NCBI GenBank assembly: GCA_905215205.1
Contig: CAJMPK010000009.1
Coordinates: 1-24,763, forward strand
Direction: 5' to 3'
Length of the DNA: 24,763 nt
Origin: an uncultured bacterium
GTDB taxonomy: Bacteria > Actinomycetota > Coriobacteriia > Coriobacteriales > Coriobacteriaceae
The position numbers and the translations under genes were made by a program. Of this stretch, positions 1 to 8,629 are shown piece by piece; position 1 is the first letter of the stretch; each line of letters starts with the position of its first letter. The notes under the pieces are model-generated. The model ran no database searches. It was given only the letters and a program-made list of their open reading frames with translations, and was not told the origin of the DNA.

Positions 1-639
1 CGCTACGGCCATGCCGCCGGTGCCTTGGGGTCCCATGAGCCCCTTGTGGCCGGTAAAGCACACGACGTCGAGCCCCATGGCCTTCATATCGATACGCGCC
101 GCACCGGCAGACTGCGAGGCATCGACGATCACGAGCGCACCAGCCGCATGGGCCATGGCAGCCACGCGCGCAATGTCAACCGAGTTGCCAGTCACATTGG
201 AGGCGTGCGTCACCACCACGACACGCGTGCCCGGTGTGACCAGCTGCTCGAGCTCGTCGTAGTCGAGCACGCCGCTCGCATCGCAACCCGCATGCTCAAC
301 CGTCACACCCTGCTCCGTCGCCAAGCGATTGAGCGGACGCAGCACGGAATTGTGCTCAAGCACCGTCGTGACCACGCGGTCGCCGGGGCGCACCACCCCG
401 TTGATGGCGGTGTTGAGCGCCGCCGTGGAGTTGGGCGTAAAACAAACATGGTCGGCCCGCGGGCAACCCAACAGGCGCGCAAGCTTGGCGCGACAGCCGT
501 GGATGGTACGCGCCGCGTCGAGCGCACCCGACGTGGCGCCGCGCCCGGCATTGCCGAGCGAGCACATCGCCTGCGTCACGGCATCGATGACCGTTTGCGG
601 CTTGTGCATGGTCGTCGCCGCGTTATCCAAGTAGATCAT
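1..639 (-). CDS. Cysteine-desulfurase-like class V aminotransferase (partial, C-terminus off the left edge)
   Basis: A PLP-dependent class V aminotransferase fold enzyme. The first 213 residues are visible. It opens with MIYLDNAATT, the classic NifS/SufS/Csd N-terminus, and has the PLP-lysine motif FTGHKG with Lys199 just before the window edge. About 170 residues are missing, including the mobile-loop Cys that would decide whether it is a working cysteine desulfurase. Its ATG overlaps the TGA of the DUF3343 gene (ATGA), so translation is coupled. The order selD-yedF-DUF3343-desulfurase is typical of the EF2568-type subfamily (named for an Enterococcus faecalis selenium-locus gene). Members are thought to mobilise sulfur or selenium for labile-selenium enzymes such as selenium-dependent molybdenum hydroxylases. 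The fold is certain. The selenium role is inferred from context. Confidence 0.9.
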   Translation of the reverse strand, partial: MIYLDNAATTMHKPQTVIDAVTQAMCSLGNAGRGATSGALDAARTIHGCRAKLARLLGCPRADHVCFTPNSTAALNTAINGVVRPGDRVVTTVLEHNSVLRPLNRLATEQGVTVEHAGCDASGVLDYDELEQLVTPGTRVVVVTHASNVTGNSVDIARVAAMAHAAGALVIVDASQSAGAARIDMKAMGLDVVCFTGHKGLMGPQGTGGMAVA

Positions 640-887
640 CGCACGACCTCCCACATATCAATCACGGTATAGCCCTCGGTGGGAACGCCCGCCGCGGTAA
701 GCTCGCTGCGCAGCAGTTCCTCATCGACAGGCAACGCCTTCCACGCCAGACCGCAGCCGGCAGCGACCTCCCCGGGCACGGGAATCGTTCGCCCGGGAAG
801 GCCGCGCTCGATGCACAGGGACTCGCAGCCCATGGCGGCCGCCGTGGTTGGAAACGTGATGACAAGCGCCGGGCGCTTCTCCCTCAT
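636..887 (-). CDS. DUF3343 family protein, putative selenium/sulfur carrier
   Basis: An 83-residue protein starting MREKRPALVITFP, with the compact DUF3343 pattern: a hydrophobic first strand, an alternating FPTTAAAMGCE segment, and a GEVAAGCGLAW segment with a Cys just after the PVPG turn. I chose the ATG at 887 because GGAG lies 5-8 bases upstream. A TTG at 902 would add five residues but has poorer spacing. It sits 19 nt after yedF and overlaps the desulfurase start by 4 nt. Comparative genomics has proposed DUF3343 as a selenium-trafficking protein because it tracks with selenium use. The two Cys residues could carry a persulfide or selenopersulfide, but that is inference. Confidence 0.88.
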   Translation of the reverse strand: MREKRPALVITFPTTAAAMGCESLCIERGLPGRTIPVPGEVAAGCGLAWKALPVDEELLRSELTAAGVPTEGYTVIDMWEVVR

Positions 888-906
888 GGCAACTCCAACC
901 AATACA

Positions 907-1533
907 CTACGGGCGCACGACGCGCACGGCCTGCTCCATCTTCTCCACGATCACGTACATGTTGGTGACCTCGCCCACCGCAAGCTGGTCTTTAATACCA
1001 TAGTGGTCGAGGCAGGTACCGCAGGTGAGAATCTCGACACCCTGCTCGGCCAGGCCCTTCAGGTCATCGAGCACCGGCGAGCCCTCGACGGTGAGCTTAG
1101 CGCCGCCGTTGTAGAACAGCATGGTCGAGGGCAGCTCCTCCTGCTGCGTCACGGCAAAGATGAAGGCCTTCATGAGCTTGTGGCCCAGCTCGTCGTCGCC
1201 GCGGCCCATGCAGTCGGTATAGACGGAAATGACGAGTTTGCCCTTGCCGGCACTGGCGTCACAGAAGGCGGCACCGTCCTGCTCGGGGTCCGCAACGGCC
1301 ACGGAACCGGCGGTCGCGACAGTCACGTGCCACTCGGCGTCCGAGATCTTCTCGACCGAGGCCGTGCAGCCCGTCTCCTGCGCCATCTTGGAGATGTTCT
1401 TGACGGCGGTCTCGTTATCGACCGAGGTCACCACGGCACCCTCGCCATCGAGCTGTTTGAGCGCCTTAAGCGTCTTGACAACGGGCAGCGGGCAGGCATC
1501 GCCCATGGCATTGACTTCAATTTTGGTAGACAT
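907..1533 (-). CDS. yedF: Selenium metabolism protein YedF (TusA-like plus DsrE-like domains)
   Basis: A 208-residue cytoplasmic two-domain protein. The N-terminal TusA/SirA-like domain (about residues 3-75) carries the Cys-Pro-x-Pro motif DACPLPVVKT with Cys14. The C-terminal DsrE-like domain (about 95-205) has further Cys at 108, 171 and 174 (CGTC). TusA-type Cys residues carry persulfide, and YedF-type fusions occur next to selD and are proposed to deliver selenium. The start at 1533 has an AAAGGA ribosome site 6 nt upstream. The frame stays open 13 codons further upstream, but without a comparable site. It lies 57 nt downstream of selD in the same run. Family identity is secure. The molecular selenium-carrier role is known only by association. 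Confidence 0.92.
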   Translation of the reverse strand: MSTKIEVNAMGDACPLPVVKTLKALKQLDGEGAVVTSVDNETAVKNISKMAQETGCTASVEKISDAEWHVTVATAGSVAVADPEQDGAAFCDASAGKGKLVISVYTDCMGRGDDELGHKLMKAFIFAVTQQEELPSTMLFYNGGAKLTVEGSPVLDDLKGLAEQGVEILTCGTCLDHYGIKDQLAVGEVTNMYVIVEKMEQAVRVVRP

Positions 1534-1590
1534 AGTTTTTCCTTTCGAATAAATCGTTTTAGAACGGTACATAGCTCAATATACGTGTCG

Positions 1591-2640
1591 TTAACGGACA
1601 ACGCGGACGGCAGGACCGCCTGGCACCGGCTCGCACACGCGACCGACGACGACGGCGATACGTCCTTCGGCATCCAGGCGACGCGCAAGCTCATCCACAT
1701 CGGCAGCAGGCGCCGCGATGAGCAAGCCACCAGATGTCTGCGGATCATACAGCGCATCCAACATGCCCAGCTCCAGGTCCTCGTCGGCAGCCACACGCGG
1801 GCCAAAGAAGTCCTGATTGCGGTAGGAGCCCGCGGGGATAATGCCCAGACGCGCCATATCGAGCACCTGGTCAAAGAGCGGCACCGCCCCAGACGCAAGC
1901 TCAATCTGCACGCCCGAGCCCTCGGCCATCTCACACGCGTGCCCGATCAGGCCAAAGCCCGTAATGTCGGTGCAGCCGTGAAGCTCAAGTCCCTCGGCCA
2001 GACGAATCGGCGCCTCGTTGAGGGTGCGCATCGAGTCAAACATGGCTGCGGCCTCGTCCTGCTCGATAAGCTCACCCTTAATGGCCGTGGTGATAATGCC
2101 CGAGCCGATCGCCTTGGTCAGCAGCAGGACATCGTCCATGCGTGCGCCGCTGTTGGCGAGCATGCGGTCGAGCGCGACAAAGCCGCTCACGGACAGGCCG
2201 TACTTGGGCTCGTCGTCGTTGATGGTGTGACCGCCCGCGATGGAGCAACCCGCCTCGACGCACTTGTCGGCGCCGCCCGCCAGAATCTGACCGGCAACCT
2301 CAACGCCCAGACAGCTCGGGATGCACAGCAGGTTCATGGCATGGCTCGGCCGTCCGCCCATGGCGTAGATATCCGACAGCGAGTTGGCCGCGGCAATCTG
2401 GCCAAACAGAAACGGGTCGTCGACCATCGGCGGGAAGAAGTCGATGGACTGCACGAGCCCCAAGTTCTCCCCTACGCGGAAGACGCTCGCATCGTCGGAG
2501 GTATCGAACCCCACGAGCAAGTTGTCGTTATGCACATTGGGTAAATCGCCCAGGACCTGGGCGAGGGCTCCGGGGGCCAACTTAGCGGCTCAACCGCTCG
2601 CGGCCGTCATGGACGTGAGCTTAATGGTGTCCTTAGCCAT
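1591..2640 (-). CDS. selD: Selenide, water dikinase SelD, selenocysteine-containing (Sec17 at TGA 2592-2590)
   Basis: SelD makes selenophosphate from selenide and ATP, the selenium donor for selenocysteine, selenouridine and other selenium uses. The reading frame is 349 residues if the in-frame TGA at 2592-2590 is read as selenocysteine. The N-terminus is MAKDTIKLTSMTAASG, then TGA, then AAKLAPG. This places Sec17 and Lys20 exactly where Escherichia coli SelD has catalytic Cys17 and Lys20. The ATP-site strand VGFDTSDDASVF and the GGHTINDDEPKYGL segment follow. The start at 2640 overlaps the glycosyltransferase end by 8 nt, with AAGGGGG just upstream. A gene caller that treats TGA as stop would begin at the TTG at 2580 and lose the active site. 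A SECIS-like hairpin follows the TGA. Decoding requires SelA/SelB/SelC elsewhere in the genome, which is not visible here. Confidence 0.95.
2546..2592 (-). promoter_or_regulatory. Bacterial SECIS-like hairpin after the selD TGA
   Basis: On the selD mRNA the TGA is at 2592-2590. Twenty-five nucleotides later comes a perfect 8-bp stem, TCGCCCAG/CTGGGCGA (2564-2557 with 2553-2546), closed by a 3-nt loop GUC. The loop lies 34-36 nt after the TGA, within the spacing usual for SelB-binding bacterial SECIS elements, and has the G near the start of the apical loop that such elements favour. Bacterial SECIS sequences are poorly conserved, so the assignment rests on position and pairing. Confidence 0.75.
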
Positions 2641-3850
2641 ACGAACCCCCTTCCAACAAATCAACGACTTTAAGTATACGCCCCAGGCACGCTTCCCAAG
2701 AGACCGCCGACGGCTCAAACGTCGAAGGCGGATCCGCAAGCGCCTGCGCGATAGCATCTGCCAGTGCGCGCTCAAACAGCGGAAGGTCGGCCGCCACGGG
2801 CGTGTCGACATCCGTCATACGCGGCGATTCCACCCACGTCACGGGAGCACCGGGAAGCATCGCCTCCATCCAGGGACGAACGCCGGGCAAATCGGTCGCC
2901 ACAACTTTGCAGCCGCACGCGAGGGCCTCGATCGTCACGAGCGGCAGACCCTCGTAAAACGAAGGCAGCACAAAGACGTCGGAACTGCGGTAGGCACGCA
3001 CGAGCCCATCGCTATCCAGGCGCCCCGCCAGCGTCACCGGCACATCCGAGGCCGCAGCCAAGCGCTCGATACGCGCGTACTCGGCATCGTCCCCGCGGCC
3101 GCCCACAAGTACCAAGCCAGATAGGCGGACGTCATCGTCAATCGGCAATGACATGGCTCGAACCAGCGACTCGACGCCCTTTTTAAAGCAAATCTTGCCC
3201 ACGTACACAAGCGATCCCGGCTGCCTCGCCACGCTTGCGTCGCGGCAGAAGACGCGATGGTCGTAGCCCGTCCCAATCACGTGGATGCGATCGGCATCGA
3301 CGCCGCACACCAGGCCAATCTGCTCAGCCTGCTCAGCATGGAGCGCAAAGACGGCATCGAGCCGACGAACCGCACTTACGATGCGATCGCGCTCGAGCGC
3401 ATGCGAACGCAGCTGCCGCAGGTCGGTCGAATGGCACACGGCAACAACCGGCACGCCACGGACGCACTCGCGCGCCAATGCGGTCACCAGATACAGGTGA
3501 TGGCAGAGCACCAGATCGGGCCGAAACTCAGCCACCGCCCGATCGATTGCAGCAGCAAATGCCCGCTCAAATGCCTTGAGCATCGAAGGCGTCAGGTCAC
3601 GATAGCGTGTAGAGGGATAGGGCATGACATCGGACATACCGCAGATGGGAAACGGCAGCTCGGGCGACTCGAACGGTACGGCAAACACGGCAGCACGCCG
3701 GTCCAGCTCGCCCTGGGTATCACCCGGTGCCGCGCCGCAAAGCACGGCGGCGCGATGCCCCGTCTCGATCTGTTCGCGCACGAGCGCGGCAAGGTAGGTG
3801 CCGCTGCCGGTGCTATCTGGTTTTTGTGCCGAGATATTGAGGATGCGCAT
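2633..3850 (-). CDS. GT4-type glycosyltransferase coupled to selD
   Basis: A 405-residue, apparently soluble GT-B fold glycosyltransferase. The N-terminal Rossmann domain opens with MRILNISAQKPDSTGSG, an acceptor-side glycine loop, followed by a PFPICGMSDVMPYPS segment (about residues 66-80). The C-terminal domain has the nucleotide-sugar E-x7-E motif at Glu300 and Glu308 (YEGLPLVTIEA). The start at 3850 gives a normal GT4 N-terminus, and the 46 open codons upstream have no such character. It begins 14 nt after the activase gene, and its last 8 nt overlap the selD start, so the two are probably made in step. Donor sugar and acceptor cannot be read from sequence. SenB of selenoneine biosynthesis is a precedent for a glycosyltransferase that uses selenophosphate, which makes a selenosugar role thinkable but unproven. 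Confidence 0.88.
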   Translation of the reverse strand: MRILNISAQKPDSTGSGTYLAALVREQIETGHRAAVLCGAAPGDTQGELDRRAAVFAVPFESPELPFPICGMSDVMPYPSTRYRDLTPSMLKAFERAFAAAIDRAVAEFRPDLVLCHHLYLVTALARECVRGVPVVAVCHSTDLRQLRSHALERDRIVSAVRRLDAVFALHAEQAEQIGLVCGVDADRIHVIGTGYDHRVFCRDASVARQPGSLVYVGKICFKKGVESLVRAMSLPIDDDVRLSGLVLVGGRGDDAEYARIERLAAASDVPVTLAGRLDSDGLVRAYRSSDVFVLPSFYEGLPLVTIEALACGCKVVATDLPGVRPWMEAMLPGAPVTWVESPRMTDVDTPVAADLPLFERALADAIAQALADPPSTFEPSAVSWEACLGRILKVVDLLEGGSYG

Positions 3851-3864
3851 GTCGCGGTACACCC

Positions 3865-4629
3865 CTAGGCCAAGGCGGCGGCGCGAATCGCCGCGCCGAT
3901 GGCTCCGGCAAAGCGAGCCTGGGGCGAGGTGGTCACCGGCGACCCCAGTAGCTCGCCCAACCGCTCCACCACGAAGGCGTTCTCGCACAGGCCACCGGTC
4001 AGGTAGTACGGGGCGCCCGCGGCCTGCCCGGCCATGGTCGCCACGCGCGAGACCACGCTGTCGATCACGCCACGCGCAATGTTCTCGCGCGGCTCACCGC
4101 GACCGATCAGGCTGATGACCTCACTTTCGGCAAACACCGTGCACATGCTGCTGATCTTGGTGGGCTCGCCGGAACGCGCCAGGTCGGCCATCTGCTGCTG
4201 GGAAATGCCTAGGCGGTCGGCCATGATCTCCAGAAAGCGCCCCGTGCCGGCGGCGCACTTGTCATTCATGGCAAACTTGGCCACGCGGCCACTTTTAAGC
4301 TGAATAACCTTGGTGTCCTGGCCGCCCACGTCAATCACCGTGCCGTGATCGCCAAACAGACGCACGGCACCGGTACCGTGACAGGTGATCTCGGTCACGA
4401 CCTTGTGCGCATAGGGCACGGCGACACGGCCGTAGCCAGTCGCGATCACGCGCACGTCGTCGGCTGTCACGTCATAGCCGGCCGCTACCAGTGCCTCGCG
4501 CAGCCGCTCGGAAGCATCGACCGAGGAGAACCCGGTTGGCTGCACGCACGTCCACGCCACCGAACCCTCCCCGTCGACCACAGCGGCCTTAGCCGCCGTA
4601 GACCCGATATCGATCCCGATCCCTATCAT
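3865..4629 (-). CDS. BadF/BadG/BcrA/BcrD-family ATPase, activator of a 2-hydroxyacyl-CoA dehydratase/double-cubane protein
   Basis: A 254-residue member of the ASKHA ATPase fold, similar to HgdC (component A). It has the phosphate-1 motif GIDIGSTAAKA at the N-terminus and a DVGGQDTKV adenosine/phosphate motif near residue 100. Two Cys, Cys125 in CAAGTGRFLE and Cys163 in SMCTVFAESE, match the pair that holds the single [4Fe-4S] cluster between two subunits in characterised activases. Such proteins use ATP hydrolysis to push one electron at very low potential into a partner enzyme. The partner is presumably the dehydratase-like protein just upstream (5948-4785), the paralog at 12746-11463, or both. 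The gene begins 155 nt after the upstream gene, across a large hairpin element, and ends 14 nt before the glycosyltransferase. Confidence 0.93.
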   Translation of the reverse strand: MIGIGIDIGSTAAKAAVVDGEGSVAWTCVQPTGFSSVDASERLREALVAAGYDVTADDVRVIATGYGRVAVPYAHKVVTEITCHGTGAVRLFGDHGTVIDVGGQDTKVIQLKSGRVAKFAMNDKCAAGTGRFLEIMADRLGISQQQMADLARSGEPTKISSMCTVFAESEVISLIGRGEPRENIARGVIDSVVSRVATMAGQAAGAPYYLTGGLCENAFVVERLGELLGSPVTTSPQARFAGAIGAAIRAAALA

Positions 4630-4684
4630 GGCTCTCTCCCAATCTAAACATCAAAGACAGCGGCGCGTTCAGGCGCCTTAGCTC

Positions 4685-4787
4685 TAGGTTTCTCAGGTGC
4701 CGGAGTTTGCCCCGAAAGAGGAGCGCAGCGTACTTTGGGTACGCAAGCGACGGTTTGAGGAGCAAGATCCGGTGCCTGAGGAAGCTA
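4685..4787. repeat. About 100-nt imperfect palindrome between dehydratase-like gene and activase
   Basis: Nearly the whole gap folds back on itself. Outer arms 4689-4710 and 4762-4783 pair over 22 positions with one mismatch and four G-U pairs. The G-U pairs are valid only in plus-strand RNA, because in minus-strand RNA they become A-C mismatches. The centre is a perfect 6-bp stem GCGTAC/GTACGC (4728-4733, 4739-4744) around TTTGG, with partly paired bases between. The outer end runs into the stop codon of the upstream gene. It looks like a dispersed palindromic element (REP or MITE-like) or a processing hairpin inside the operon. No U-tract follows on the minus strand, so it is not an ordinary intrinsic terminator. 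Confidence 0.7.
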
Positions 4788-5948
4788 CAGGGTTTCGATG
4801 AAGGCTGCGATGCGGGTCTCGATCTGGCCCATGTCGCCGTTGCTGTAGTCGGTCTCAATCTTCATGTACGGAATACCCGCACCCTCGACGGCCTCCTGCA
4901 TGCGGGCACTCTCCACGTTAAAGGTGTGGCACGCCTGGAGCACGTTCTCCACCACGCCATCGACGTGATACTTCTCGCACATGGCCAGCGTGTTTTCCAT
5001 ACGACCGTCGTTGGGCGTCATGACCGAGCAGTTGATGTCCAGGTAGCGGTCGGCGATGGCGCGCAGGATGTCGGGAGCCTCCGGGTCGATCATCATGGCC
5101 GCCGTGCGCTCGCCCGAGCAGTCGTCCATACACACGACCACACCGCCGTTGGATTCGATGGTGCGACCGATCTTGTTGATCACGCCGCCCACCGGGCAGC
5201 CGGTGATCAGAATGCGCTTGGCGTCCGCCGCAACCGGGCGCTCGCCCGCTTCGTAGGCCTCGCGCAGCTTGGCAACCTTTTGCTCCAGCTGCTGCGTATA
5301 GGCCTCGATATCAAAGCTAAACGTACCGGCAAACATGGTGCTCATCAGGTCGACGCCGCTCATGGCCGCGGGCTGGTTGGCCTGCAGCGCAAACATCTCG
5401 AGCTGGGCCGCACGCAAGCGGTTGCGACGACGGACGGCAGCGCGCAGGTCGTCGTCGGTAATCGTAATGCCGTAGAAACCCTCGAGCTCCTCCTTGAGCA
5501 GGCGGCACTCCTCGTACCAGCCTTCACGCTCGTAGGCGCGATCGCGACCCTGCGGAAGATGCAGAATGTGCGTGCGCTTGAGCTCGTTGAGCAGCTCGTA
5601 CATCTTCTTCTTACCGTCGCAGGTGGTCTCACCGATGATCATGTCGCTAAAGTACGTAAACGGGCACTTTTGCGAGTAGGCAAAACCGTAGGTCGACTTG
5701 ATGAGCGGGCACAGATTTGCCGGCAGCACCTTCTCGGCCTCGGGAATCACCTCGTCGGATGTACCGCACAAGGCCACACTTGCAGCGCCCGCGGCATCGA
5801 TAATCTCGAGCGGCGTGTAGCTGCACAGAAAACCGATCAGGCGATTACCGGCCTGCTTGTAATCCTTGACGCGAATAAACGCCGCCTTGCGCTGCTCGTT
5901 GAACTCCTCAAACGTGCGCGGCAACGGCTGTTCCTCGATATCGGCCAT
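4785..5948 (-). CDS. 2-hydroxyacyl-CoA dehydratase family / double-cubane-cluster-like protein, copy 1
   Basis: A 387-residue protein of the HgdB/HgdC-partner (HGD-D) family. Cys-rich motifs include FLCSYTP (Cys42), NLCPLIKS (Cys80), KCPF (Cys95), ETTCDGKKK (Cys110), DDCSGE (Cys277), INCSVMTPND (Cys307) and LQACHTF (Cys340). Such Cys ligate [4Fe-4S] or double-cubane [8Fe-9S] clusters. The family covers 2-hydroxyacyl-CoA dehydratases, benzoyl-CoA reductases and double-cubane-cluster proteins, which reduce small molecules with electrons from an ATP-driven activase. A single gene beside an activase is typical of the double-cubane type, but a heterodimer with copy 2 (12746-11463) is possible. Start 5948 has GAGGGG 9 nt upstream. 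The natural substrate is unknown. Expected to be cytoplasmic and oxygen sensitive. Confidence 0.9.
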   Translation of the reverse strand: MADIEEQPLPRTFEEFNEQRKAAFIRVKDYKQAGNRLIGFLCSYTPLEIIDAAGAASVALCGTSDEVIPEAEKVLPANLCPLIKSTYGFAYSQKCPFTYFSDMIIGETTCDGKKKMYELLNELKRTHILHLPQGRDRAYEREGWYEECRLLKEELEGFYGITITDDDLRAAVRRRNRLRAAQLEMFALQANQPAAMSGVDLMSTMFAGTFSFDIEAYTQQLEQKVAKLREAYEAGERPVAADAKRILITGCPVGGVINKIGRTIESNGGVVVCMDDCSGERTAAMMIDPEAPDILRAIADRYLDINCSVMTPNDGRMENTLAMCEKYHVDGVVENVLQACHTFNVESARMQEAVEGAGIPYMKIETDYSNGDMGQIETRIAAFIETL

Positions 5949-6024
5949 AGTAGTTCCCCTCTCTTGCACCGATATACCGACAATTAAACAACAAACCCAC
6001 GCCATACCCAAAAGGAAGCATCCT

Positions 6025-6799
6025 CTAGGGAATGGCGTCGATAAGCTCCTGCGTATACGGATCGCTCGGGTGCGCGATCACGTCCTCGGCCGCGCCTTCC
6101 TCGACAAGACGACCGTGGTAGAGCACGCCAATCCGGTCGGACATATGCCGAACCACACGCATATCATGCGTAATAAACAGCAGCGCCACGCCCGTCGTGC
6201 GCTGCAGGTCGCGAAGTAAGTTGAGCACTTGGGCCTGAACGGACACATCAAGCGCCGAGACCGGCTCGTCGCATACCACAAGGCGAGGCTCGCAAATAAG
6301 CGCCCGTGCCAGATTGAGTCGCTGACGCTGTCCCCCCGAAAGGTCATGCGGATAGCGGTCATAATGCTCTGCCAGAAGACCGACCGAAGCCAGGGCCGAG
6401 AGCGCGCGCTCATGGCGCTCATCCGCATCGCGCACGCCGGCGATAATCAGCGGCTCCTCCAAAATGCGGCCGACACGGTTACGTGGGTCAAAAGCCGTAG
6501 AGCTATCCTGGAATACCAGCTGGATTTCGCGGCGAAACGGCTTGCGTTCGCGCTCCGACATCGTGGCGAGGTCGTGCCCGCGATAGACAATCGAGCCGGA
6601 ATCCGCACGCTCGAGACCACAGATCAGGCGTCCAGTCGTCGACTTGCCCGATCCGGATTCGCCAACCAGGCCATAGACCTCGCCCGGTGCGATCTCAAAC
6701 GACAGATCGTCCACGGCGGTAAAGGCCTGACGCTTAAAACCTGAGCCCGGCATGGGATACGTTTTAGTCAGATGTGAGACCCTAAGCAGGGCTTCGCTA

Positions 6800-6810
<11 letters not shown>
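6025..6810 (-). CDS. Peptide/nickel-type ABC importer ATP-binding protein (DppF/OppF class)
   Basis: A 261-residue ABC ATPase with Walker A GESGSGKS (about residues 50-57), a Q-loop in LVFQDSS, signature LSGGQRQR, Walker B VVCDEP and a switch His in FITHDM. The C-terminal PSDPYTQELIDAIP tail is typical of the Opp/Dpp family. It is the last transporter gene. It overlaps the preceding ATPase gene by 11 nt and has AAAGGGGAG before the ATG at 6810. It would pair with the DppD-like ATPase to drive the two permeases. The 76-nt gap downstream to the dehydratase-like gene has no terminator that I can see, so cotranscription is likely. Confidence 0.93.
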
Positions 6811-7795
<985 letters not shown>

Positions 7796-7798
7796 GGG

Positions 7799-8629
7799 CT
7801 AGTCCTCCTTAGTCTTGGGGTCGAGGGCGTCGCGCAGGCCGTCGCCGGCGAGGTTCAGCGAAAGCACACTCGCGATGATGGCGATAGCCGGGAAGAAGAT
7901 CATCCACCAGGCTTTGCGCATCACGTTCTTACCCGCCTGCAGGATGTTTCCCCAGCTGGCGTCGGGCGCCTTGATACCCAGGCCCAGAAACGAGAGGGCG
8001 GCCTCCGAGAGCACGGCCTCGGCAAAGACGAAGGTCGCCTGTACCAGGAAGGGCGCCATAACGTTGGGCACGATATGCAGCCACACGATGCGCGCGGTCG
8101 AGGCGCCCTGCACGCGCAGGGCCTCCACAAAGGGCTCCTCCTTGACCACCATCGCACGCGAGCGCACAATGCGCGCCATGCTGGGCGTATAGACGATGGA
8201 GAGCGCGATGATGACGTTCCAGACCGAGGCGCCCATCATGGCCATGAGTGCGATAGCCAAAAGCACGCCCGGAATGGACATAAGGCCGTCGCAGATGCGC
8301 ATGAGAATATGATCGAGTCTCTCGTTGTAGCACGCATAGGCGCCAATCACCAAGCCGAGCGCACTCGTCGCAAGCGTTACGGCAATGCCAACGCCAAGCG
8401 ACACGCGCGCGCCCGCGATGACGCGGGCAAGCAGGTCGCGGCCAAAGTCATCGCAGCCAAAGGGATGCGCGGGCGAAGGCGCCGAAAGTCGCAACGTCAT
8501 CTCCTGCGCATTGGGATTAACCGTCCACACCAGCGGACCGACGAGCGCGATCAGCGCAATCGCCAGGAAAATGCAGCCACCGACCACAAACCCCTTGTTG
8601 GCAAGAGCCTTCTTAAAGTTTGCCATCAT
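7799..8629 (-). CDS. ABC importer permease, DppC/OppC class
   Basis: A 276-residue inner-membrane permease with the OppC/DppC architecture. There is an N-terminal helix (about 12-35), an extracytoplasmic segment with the hallmark HPFGCDDFGRDLLARVIAGAR, then five further helices and an EAA-type loop (EALRVQGASTARIVWLHIVPN) that contacts the ATPases. The start at 8629 makes an ATGA overlap with the upstream permease gene. A second ATG follows directly, so the exact first residue is uncertain by one. It forms a heterodimeric channel with the DppB-like protein. Confidence 0.94.
   Translation of the reverse strand: MMANFKKALANKGFVVGGCIFLAIALIALVGPLVWTVNPNAQEMTLRLSAPSPAHPFGCDDFGRDLLARVIAGARVSLGVGIAVTLATSALGLVIGAYACYNERLDHILMRICDGLMSIPGVLLAIALMAMMGASVWNVIIALSIVYTPSMARIVRSRAMVVKEEPFVEALRVQGASTARIVWLHIVPNVMAPFLVQATFVFAEAVLSEAALSFLGLGIKAPDASWGNILQAGKNVMRKAWWMIFFPAIAIIASVLSLNLAGDGLRDALDPKTKED

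Noticed and set aside
679..2544. A 621-codon open frame on the plus strand
   Set aside because: It lies opposite the DUF3343 gene, yedF and most of selD, which have family motifs and ribosome sites. High-GC codon bias leaves the opposite frame open. Its translation is Arg/His/Gly-rich with no recognisable domain.
1591..2580. TTG at 2580 as the start of selD
   Set aside because: It would remove residues 1-20, including catalytic position 17 and Lys20. The full frame with Sec17 has a proper ATG, ribosome site and SECIS-like hairpin.
2633..3988. A longer glycosyltransferase starting at 3988
   Set aside because: The added 46 residues are Arg/Gly-rich and overlap the activase 3' end. The ATG at 3850 gives the conserved GT4 N-terminus.
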